The position numbers and the translations under genes were made by a program. The notes under the pieces are model-generated. The model saw only the letters and a program-made list of their open reading frames with translations, was not told the DNA's origin and ran no database searches. This document shows positions 48,901 through 64,000 of a DNA stretch of 64,000 bases, one piece after another (the stretch's first letter is position 1; each line of letters opens with the position of its first letter). Location: assembly GCA_030144725.1 (NCBI GenBank), contig JASKMD010000030.1, forward strand, positions 3,210,747 through 3,274,746, in the 5' to 3' direction. This DNA is from Haematococcus lacustris. Its lineage: Eukaryota; Chlorophyta; Chlorophyceae; Chlamydomonadales; Haematococcaceae.

Positions 48901-49600
48901 CCGCAGCCCCTGTAAACTACAGGTCGAAGCCATACATCGTCTTGCCCCGCAGTATCCAGGCATGCGCGACATACCCTCCTGATTGAGCACTGTGGGCATG
49001 GCTGACTTGGTGGTGCTGGTGAGGCATGACCAGGGAGACGTGGGGCCTGTATAGGCTGTGCGGGACACTTGCCGGTGCTTTGTGAACCACTTGTATGCAG
49101 CAGTCAGCTGGTTGGCGTGTTGACCCACTGCCGCAGCGGGTAGCAGGTCTGAGAGCAGTGTGCGCAGTGCATTGTAGAAAGCCCGCTCTTGTGCGGGGGC
49201 ATTGTAGTTGATGGTGGCCTCAAAGGCCAGCAGAGTGTCTCGCATCTCGTCAAACATTGGGATGCCCCTGAGAGTATGGTCCTGCAGCCAGGGTTAGGCC
49301 CATTAGGAGCTTTGACCATCTGCAAGCACCCAAGGCGATGTACAGGCGCACTGGCTGGCTCCTTAGCCTTGATGCGAAATGTGGACTAAGGTGTCAGCAG
49401 CATTGCTCAAGTTTGCAGAGACACACATGCCGCACCTCTTCGAGTGGGCATGCTGTGGATGGTCGTTGCCAGTCCTGTATCATCTGCTGGGCTTGCACTG
49501 CTTTCACACCGCGAGCCATTTGGGCGCGACGCAGCCTGGACGCGGAGGCCTTTAGTTCATCCCGCAATGCTGGCGTGGTAAAATGCAGCTCATCCGGCAT
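45978..49600 (-). CDS. Uncharacterised protein with helical/coiled-coil segments (~480 aa)
   Basis: Proposed exons 49600-49436, 49281-49069, 47806-47357 and 46592-45978 are each whole codons, so they join in phase 0. The donors are GTGCGG, GTGTCC and GTGGGC. The first exon begins MPDELHFTTPALRDEL, rich in helix; the second reads DHTLRGIPMFDEMRDTLLAF and NALRTLLSDLLPAA; the third GSERKFGAQHEFFNAFTHE, then Pro/Ala-rich sequence; the fourth EVEALRQKWSGIERVAAS and IEYDQHCQRLASRMQQLGL, then a basic Ser-rich tail. I do not recognise the family; cytoskeletal or scaffold roles are only guesses. More exons may lie in the 1.3 kb between 49069 and 47806, and the ATG may not be the true start, since an acceptor-like CTTTGCAG lies just upstream. 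Confidence 0.5.
48030..48235. other. AT-rich island with repeated GGTAACGAAA
   Basis: Composition shifts sharply to A/T (TTTATATACATCTTATACAC). GGTAACGAAA occurs at 48034 and 48158 with related GGTTACGAAG at 48114. It lies in the large intron of the minus-strand gene. It may be a mobile-element remnant; no terminal repeats were identified. Confidence 0.4.
48703..48800. repeat. 17-bp minisatellite (GGTGGCTGGGCATAGGG), ~6 units
   Basis: Six tandem units with one-base length changes, in the same intron. Non-coding. Confidence 0.9.
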
Positions 49601-49863
49601 AGTCGTTAGGTCTGCAAAGCGGGGTCGCCACGCGACATGTTTGCGACGCGTGCATGTGGCATGAAATCATTGTGTCATTCCCCCACGTGGTTCCCTGTAC
49701 AACAGATTGTGGCAGTCGATGAGCTGCTGTGCTGAGGCACTGCTGATAGCCTAATGAATGTCGCGCTATGGTGACATGACTGGGCCACCCCGGCCATCCC
49801 GGAAAAGGTCCAGTGTGAGGCTATACTTAAGCTATGTAATGACCACTCCTACAGGTCTCTCAC

Positions 49864-51997
49864 CTGAAGGACTCTGCCTGGCCTTGCACCACGTTGGTGC
49901 GGGCAGGGCTGACCCGGAACTCATGCACCAGCACCACACGCCCGGGAAACTGCCTGCATGCCTCCCGTTGCATCTGCTTGACAGGCACACCTCTGCTGCC
50001 AATGGTGCCGCTGCCGCTGAAGCCAGCTGACTCATAGGTCAGTGCCAGAGGGCGACCTGTGACGGCTGTGTACGACCATGGCACCCTTGTAGGTCTGCAT
50101 CCAAGGCACACAAGAAGACACATTGTGAGCTCAGGTCAAGCCATGGCCAAGCCAAGCCAAGCATTGTGGCACACATACTGGCAGGGTACGGCCTACTCAC
50201 CTCAGCCCATAACTTGACCACCGTGCGCTGCTTGCCTCCGTACAACCGGCTTGGACAGCTCGGCCCACATGTCGGGCCAGTTGGCCAGCACCGTGGCAGC
50301 GTACCGGTACCGCTGCAGTGAGTCGGCCAACCACGCCTTGGACTCCTTGGCGTGTTGCGTGATGCCACCCTGCCGGTAGTACTGCGCTGAAGTGAGGCTC
50401 CGATGCCACACCGACTTCACAACGCCGAAGGGGTACCGCTCCTCGTGGGCCACTGTCGCCATGTTCGTCTTCCAGGAGTCACAGCCCAGCCAATCGCCGC
50501 CCAGGCCCGCCAGCGGGTTGAAAGCGCCCAACTCCTTGCCCATGCGAGGCAGCTCGCCGGGCGGCTCTGCAGGCTTGGGGCGCGTGAACATCACGCTGGC
50601 TGCGACTCCGTCAGTGTGCACCACTTGCGCAAATGTCTGCCCGCGGTTGGGGAGGAGAGATGCGAGGTTGGGCAGAAACGCGTTTCACCGGTTGGCCACC
50701 TGCAGCCAACATCAGCCACCTCAACACACTTGAAGTCTCCTTAAGACCATCGGTCAATGGTGCCTCGAGCAATGTGCCTCAAGCAATATGCCACAAGCAC
50801 CCTCAATGATCACTCACCTCACTGTCCTTGAGCCCGGACTTGAGTTTGCGACCCCTCCTCACCACACCACTCCTGAACTTGTCCTCTGAGGTGACGTCCG
50901 CTGGCAGCATGCCGGCAGTACGCATCAAGTCATAGATGGCACGTGTGTCCAGCTTGATGTTGTGCGCCTTGCAGCTGCAGCCGGGTGTGAGTGCCAAGGG
51001 GGAGGGGAGGCGGTAGGGCCTGGTGTTGCGCTGCCCCCCACCTGCCTGCCGGACCATGTAGTCCAGCTGCCAGCTGACGTGGGCTTCCTCCAATTGTCTG
51101 CTGGTGTCCACTGCATGGCGCAGCAGGCTGACGCGGTTGACCTCCCTCTCCAGCCAGGCTTTGTCCACCACCACCCCCTGACCCAGCCCCAGCAACCTCC
51201 GCTGCTTGGCCACCTCATACCGCATGGCACCCTGACCCTGACCCTGACCCTGTAGCCAAATCACCTCCTTCCCCTGCACACTCCGCGCCACCCAGCTGCG
51301 CTAACGCTCAGTCCAGGCTGGACTGCCATCCAAGGGCAGCCTAACGCGGCGCTGGTGTTCGTGTGAGCCAGCGATGACCCTGGCTCCAGCCAGAGCCACC
51401 GCTTGCTCAATCCTGCTCGGTGAGGCTGTTGGCAAAGCTTGTCTCCAGCTTCTGGCCCACGTTGTCGACGGTGTTGGAGTCCTGCTCATAGCGAGGTACA
51501 GCGTTAAGGCGGGCGTGGAGACACGGGTACGCGGCCAACACAGCCTCCACAGCTGCGCTGTGCCGAGAGTTCTCGCCGGGAGGGGGTAGACCGCAGATGA
51601 GCTGCAGGAACATGTTGCGCTCACCCAGATTCGGGATGACCGCGGCCTCAGGTGGGATCTCCTCAAAGGCCTCCTGGCCGTCCGCAAGTACATTGACGTG
51701 TGTGAACCAGCCGCGCACCATGAGACCCAACAGCAAGCTGGCGAGCAGCGCCCTCTTGCTGCAGGCCTCCACCCGAAGCACAAGTTGCCCTTAGAGCCGC
51801 GCCTCCACCACTTCGGACGCCACGACCGCGCCCTCCCCTAAACCCGCAACGGACACACCCATCATCACGGTGTGCAGTTTGCACTTCTTGGCGTGCCAAG
51901 TGTTATTGTGGTGACGGGCCCAGCGCGCTTCACCGTTGGCCTGCATGTTCTGCTGGGCCTGGCTTGGTTCTGGCTGCGCGTCGGCCTCACGGTCCAC
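49864..51997 (-). pseudogene. Second Fanzor-like gene, degenerate and 3'-truncated
   Basis: Homologous along its length to the gene at 27906. Order on minus: GEARWARHHNNTWHAKK near 51930; VIPNLGERNMFLQLICGLPPPGEN near 51600; RRLLGLGQGVVVDKAWLE near 51190; VHTDGVAASVMFTRPKPA near 50610; DWLGCDSWKTNMATVAHEE (RuvC-I) near 50490; GFSGSGTIGSRGVPVKQM near 50000; VVLVHEFRVS (RuvC-II region) near 49920. Lesions: frameshift near 51790 and another near 51410, a TGA in place of Trp near 50687, PG to SW in the RuvC-I motif, Asp to His before the RuvC-II Glu. No start codon equivalent is seen. The donor at 49864 survives, but the RuvC-III (DRD) exons are not found downstream, where an unrelated gene begins. 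Confidence 0.8.
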
Positions 51998-52249
51998 TTC
52001 ACTGTCCGAGGCGATTACGTATATGCTGTCTACTTCGCTGCATCTGTTTAGCCTGGCTTCACTTTGTCATGCAGTCGCTTCGTGAATCGCTAATTGCTTC
52101 TTGATTTCCTGTTTTTCCTGTTTATTTCCTGGTTTTCCTGGTTTTCTTTCTGGGTTTCCTGCTAATTCCCTGACTTTTGATGAGTTTTGATGTACATGAT
52201 GGCCAGTGGCTCAGGTGGCCAGGGTCAGTGCAGTCCGTGATGTCGCGAT

Positions 52250-54125
52250 CATGCGGCCCCAACATGGGGTTGGTAGTCTTCATGCAAGTACTCTCTCAAA
52301 ACTTCACTGTTCTCTATAGCGTTAATCACATTGGCATTGGCGGTTTAGTCCGCGTAATCTGACCATCAGCGCTAGCCATTGGAGTCTCTGCTCGCGTACT
52401 GCCACATGTGCCCGCGAAGAAATCACAGCGGCGAGACGGGTCTCCTTGGCACGGTGAGCCACATCGCTGAGGCTCCATCTACCTAGCGTAGTGAGCTGGT
52501 TGTGCACAAATGGAATGTCCGGCCAACACCCAACGCGATGTCTGCCGGGCGTGCAGGGCGCCTAGACGGGGTGCTTGAAACATTGTTTTGCGCTCGCTTC
52601 CGCCGAATACACCTTCTGGGTCGGCGCACACTAAGGTATCACCCGGCTTACCCCCCCCCTCCTCCACTGTATCCTCCACTGTGTTGCACCCGTTGCACCC
52701 ACAGAAAAATGGCCACAAAATGTTTGTTCCTGACCCATTGGCGCATCTATTGAAACAAATCGCACATTAAACAGCCCATGCAACAATCAATGTAACAAGT
52801 TGAAAGTGACATCATGTTCTCTAGGCAGATTTAAGGCCATGGCATGCAACGACCCACCATGCCCGCCCCCCCTCCACCCATCATTGCAGGAGCCCAGCTC
52901 ATCAAGCCTGCCCAACCCCTCCCAGCTCCACCCCTCCCAACACACCCCTCCCAGCCCACCCCCTCCCAGCCCACCCCCTCCCAGCTCCACCCCTCCCAGC
53001 CCACCCCCTCCCAACTCAACCCCTCCCAACTCAACCCCTCCCAGCCCACCCCTCCCAGCTCCACCCCTCCCAGCCCACCCCCTCCCAGCCCACCCCTGCC
53101 TGCTCTGCTGGAGCACATGTCCCTGCACACGCTGAGGACCACCCTCAACAGCGTTGATGTGCATGACTTCACGCTACAGTTGCCTAAGCTTCGCACTGCG
53201 GTGCGGCTGGAGGAGGTGGCTGCAGCCTCAGCCAGGGCACCAGCCAGAGCCGCACGCAAAGCCACAGCAGCTGCTTGCTGTGTAGGGGGGGTTGTGGTGA
53301 ATGTGGGGGACCATGCAAGGCAGCAACGGGTGGCAGCAGCAGCAGCAGCAGGGTGCAGCCGAGTTGTGCCAGCAGGTGTGCCGCCTCCACAGCCCCCCCT
53401 GCCCCAACAGCCCCCCCCACAGCAGCCACCCCAGCAGCAGGGCCGGAGCTCGTGGGGCACAGCCCTAGAGGGGCAGATGCTGGCACCCCCCATTGCGTCG
53501 CCTCAGGGGCCTATTGCATCACCAGATTTACGGCACATGTATCAGCTGGCTCTAGCTGCAATCGCCACCCAAGGGCAGGCTGCTCCGGCTCAAGGTAGTG
53601 AGCTAGGTGCAGCAGCGCCGGCTCCTGGCTTCACGCTACGCAAGCGTACCACACCTGCTGGGTTGGGGCTGCCCAAGACAGCTGCCAAGCGCAAGCGGTG
53701 ATCCACGAGACTTAGTTAGACAGGCCCCCAGCGCCAACTCAGGTTGTAAAGTGCGCAACAAAGGCTGTACCGTCCACCTCCCCCAACCACCTGCCAACCG
53801 CCTTCGTGCCACATTTCCGCAACCGTTTTCCGATCCGACTGCTTCTGCCGATGCGCATGCTCGTGTAGAGCAACCTAAGCGGCGCGAGTGGTCGCAGCGA
53901 TGACTGCATGCCCCGAACCGGCTCGAATTTGAATTACTAACTTTGATGCTTTGCTGTGCACGGCCTACTGACTGGATATTTATTTTGGATGGGTGAAAGG
54001 TAGCTGGCTGGGTTAGCTACATACTGAGCCAGCTAGCATTAAATTTGGCGCAGCGAGTGCAGAGTTACAGCCGTCCTACTGCCAGGGGTCGGTTTACTGC
54101 CATTTTTTGAATGTTGGGGCCGCCT
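52250..54125 (+). mobile_element. Unclassified ~2 kb repeat-family element, copy 3 (diverged)
   Basis: Begins CCCCAACATGGGGTTGGTA with CTTCATGCAAGTACT and TAGCGTTAATCACATTGGCA as in copies 1 and 2. It ends with CCAGGGGTCGGTTTACTGCC and TGTTGGGGCCGCC like their 3' block. The C-rich filler (52915-53100) is again (CCCTCCCAGCCCA)-like. Starts ~250 bp from the 5' end of the degenerate Fanzor copy, in divergent orientation. Confidence 0.65.
52844..53701 (+). CDS. Element copy 3 encoded protein
   Basis: 285-codon open frame. After the Pro/Ser filler it reads LLEHMSLHTLRTTLNSVDVH and RLEEVAAASARAPARAARKA, then Gln/Pro-rich sequence and a basic end (LRKRTTPAGL..KTAAKRKR) in the same place as the TRKRRAGG basic segment of copy 1. 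No transposase or nuclease motif recognised. The start codon is uncertain; the frame enters through the filler. Confidence 0.4.
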   Translation: MQRPTMPAPPPPIIAGAQLIKPAQPLPAPPLPTHPSQPTPSQPTPSQLHPSQPTPSQLNPSQLNPSQPTPPSSTPPSPPPPSPPLPALLEHMSLHTLRTTLNSVDVHDFTLQLPKLRTAVRLEEVAAASARAPARAARKATAAACCVGGVVVNVGDHARQQRVAAAAAAGCSRVVPAGVPPPQPPLPQQPPPQQPPQQQGRSSWGTALEGQMLAPPIASPQGPIASPDLRHMYQLALAAIATQGQAAPAQGSELGAAAPAPGFTLRKRTTPAGLGLPKTAAKRKR

Positions 54126-54303
54126 GAGTCGCGACATCAAGTCATTGTGTCACATCAAGTCATTGATGTCACACGAGTCATTGAGTGCAATTGAGTGCAG
54201 TTGAGCACAGAAGGGTGAGGGTAGGCACTCTTAACAGCGTACTAATCTACCAGTCTACCCGCAGTCTGCAGCCAAAGTTTATCCAACAATCTAATCGCGA
54301 GCG

Positions 54304-55544
54304 ATGGTAGACGGGTCGTGGATGCTGGTGCGCATCGTGTTGATTGCAAACGCCCTCCTTTTCCTTCCCTTCCTGGGAGCGTTACTCGCTCAGCCCAATG
54401 CCATCTTCGATCCTGAGTTTGGGATTTTTGACCTTGCCCCTGCTGGCATCACCAAGAATCTGCGGACCGCCGTGAGTCAGCTAGAAGGGGGCGTGTACAG
54501 CTGCAGAGGGGTACGAGGAGAGTGAATTCAAGGCACCTATTGTGCCAGCTGTATGTTTGCCCCTCCTGTGCAGTTCTACTTCTATGGTATGATCAAGAGC
54601 TGTGTGGGCAGCACCATGGCAGCAGGCTCCTGAAGACAATGTCTGCTGGTTGTGACAGGGGCGGAAATGGCAGGAGTCGTTGTGATGTTGCTGTTGGCTT
54701 CCCGCAGCCGAGAAGCAGCAAAGGTGAAGGTACAGCCTGTCATGTCATGGACTACATGCATGTCACTACATGTCACTACATACATCTGCCACCACCATCA
54801 CCACCACCACCACCACCACCAGGTCTCTCCTCTCCCCAGCCATCCCAATCAAGCAGCATGAGGCAGCCAGACGACCACATGTGTTGAAAAACTTGCAGTG
54901 ACACTTGGTCTGACAAGAACTGTGCGTCATGCTATGCCCTGGCTGGCCCGCAGCCTAAACTGCAGGCAGGCCTCTCCTTGCGGCACACACCCACACACCA
55001 CTGTGAGAGCCTCAGCTTGCCGGCTCGTGTGGTACCTCCACTAGGTTCCACAGGCCAGCTCCCCTTGCGTGGACCCTGATGCAGGTGGTGCTGACCGGCC
55101 TGACCTGCATTGGGGTGCTCACCACGTATGCTTGCTGGCAGGCGGCTACCCAGCTCAAATCCTTTCAAGCTGGTGAGGGGTGCGCCTCATGCGCTTGGGT
55201 AGGCTTATACACATGTGTTCATGGAGCCCATGCACCAACCCTGCGACACCCTCCTCCTGGTGATGGCCAAGGCTAAGCAGCCATACCAGGCCGGCGTTTA
55301 CTACGAAGTACAACCATCATCACAACCCCCTTCTATAGCGGCCCCCACCGCCCTGGGGTAGCAGGGTGGAGGGTGAGCAGGCGTTCCCTGCCTGGCTGCA
55401 GCGCTAGTCCTGGCAGCCCCTGGTGCATGTCGTGCAGGGAAAGCGGAGGTGGTGTCAGGCAGCTTCCTGGCTATGACCTGCATCAACGCATTGGCAACCT
55501 GGCGGGCATATGCGGCAAGGCCAGCACGCATCAAGCGCGAGTGA
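54304..55544 (+). CDS. Small multi-pass membrane protein (158 aa), unknown
   Basis: Exons: 54304-54471, 54574-54586 (13 nt), 54659-54723, 55085-55172, 55402-55544. All phases agree, with GTGAGT, GTATGA, GTGAAG and GTGAGG donors. Hydrophobic segments: LVRIVLIANALLFLPFLGALLA, AGVVVMLLLAS, VVLTGLTCIGVLTTYACW and SFLAMTCINALATW. Between the first two is DPEFGIFDLAPAGITKNLRTAFYFYG. The tail is basic (RAYAARPARIKRE). Four-helix topology is likely; I do not recognise the family. The 13-nt exon is required to keep phase between exons 1 and 3. A TGTAA signal lies 103 nt after the stop. Confidence 0.65.
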
Positions 55545-55646
55545 AGTCGTGTGCGTACGGGGAGGCAGGCATACCTGCTGAGTTGCTCGGTCATGTTGTG
55601 CCCATGGTTGGATCTACAACAACCACAGTTCACATCTGCTTTGTTT

Positions 55647-55651
55647 TGTAA
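55647..55651 (+). promoter_or_regulatory. TGTAA polyadenylation signal (multi-TM gene)
   Basis: 103 nt downstream of the stop at 55544; typical spacing for green algae. Confidence 0.5.
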
Positions 55652-55933
55652 ATGGCCAAAGGCTAATGCGGTGCAAACCATGCACACCCATGCGTTTGTT
55701 TCACTCATAATACGCATTGCTTAGCTAATGAAGGAGGTGCTGCCGTGCTTCCTTGCAGCCAGCTGCTGTCCATTGCGTTGACAGTCATTGCAATACCAGC
55801 TTTTCGGTCACTCCGGCAGTAAAGTGTAAACCATCTCACTCTCTTATCCACCTCGCACACGCGTGCATGACTTGATGTTGACCAGGGTGTCTGGGGCTAA
55901 TGAGGGGGGTGACGGCCACATACACGAGACACA

Positions 55934-55938
55934 TTACA
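55934..55938 (-). promoter_or_regulatory. TGTAA polyadenylation signal (apyrase gene)
   Basis: TTACA on plus, TGTAA on minus, 135 nt beyond the apyrase stop at 56073. Faces the signal at 55647, so the two genes converge with ~280 bp between signals. Confidence 0.5.
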
Positions 55939-56072
55939 GCTTGCGAACCCTAGCCACTGCCAGACTGGTCTACGACGATGGATGCAACTTACGCGGCACT
56001 GAAGTGGCGACGGTTATGCTGCGATGATGGCGACGACATGTACGCGGAACGACACACAAAGAGGCGCTGTCG

Positions 56073-63934
<7,862 letters not shown>

Positions 63935-64000
63935 CTGCAGCAGCGGCAGCAGATGCGCGCAGCTAGCCTGCAGGTGTGTATACGAGACCCTGGCAGCAGC

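Overview
The window looks like nuclear DNA of a chlorophyte green alga. The evidence is GC-rich DNA, many short coding exons with GT-AG (and some GC-AG) introns, TGTAA polyadenylation motifs, proteins with long Ala/Gly/Gln/Pro insertions, and very large penta- and hexanucleotide arrays inside introns. Gene content is plant/algal (cyanase, chloroplast J-like CPP1, APY7-type apyrase, plant-type UFD1 protein). The Fanzor-like family and repeat style resemble Haematococcus; that genus call is inference from memory, not from a search. Gene models were built by hand from splice consensus, phase agreement and recalled family motifs.

Layout: 152-2976 (-) part of a NUP214-like nucleoporin, running off the left edge and into a 500-N gap (3150-3649). 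3650-4152 CpG-rich ORF of unknown nature. 4328-5090 (GGGCT)n. 5322-6582 (+) small unknown nuclear-type protein. 6767-12336 (-) large low-complexity protein. 12795-14755 mobile element copy 1. 15091-19156 (+) cyanase. 19145-20292 tandem-duplicated 3' region with a hAT-like MITE. 20827-25091 (-) UFD1-UBX fusion protein. 25385-27450 mobile element copy 2. 27906-30760 (+) Fanzor-like RNA-guided nuclease gene. 31426-33448 (+) CPP1-like chloroplast membrane protein. 35244-40197 (-) M20 metallopeptidase. 40453-44574 (+) CCDC13-like coiled-coil protein. 45978-49600 (-) unknown coiled-coil protein. 49864-51997 (-) degenerate Fanzor-like copy. 52250-54125 mobile element copy 3. 54304-55544 (+) small multi-TM protein. 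56073-63934 (-) large apyrase, with its N-terminus beyond the right edge.

The genes are unrelated housekeeping genes rather than a pathway; there are no operons. Two pairs are tightly arranged: the M20 peptidase and CCDC13 genes are divergent over 255 bp, and the multi-TM and apyrase genes converge with a TGTAA signal on each strand. The accessory layer is the interesting part: two Fanzor (eukaryotic TnpB) loci, each next to a member of one ~2 kb repeat family, and a MITE whose empty site is preserved in neighbouring duplicates.
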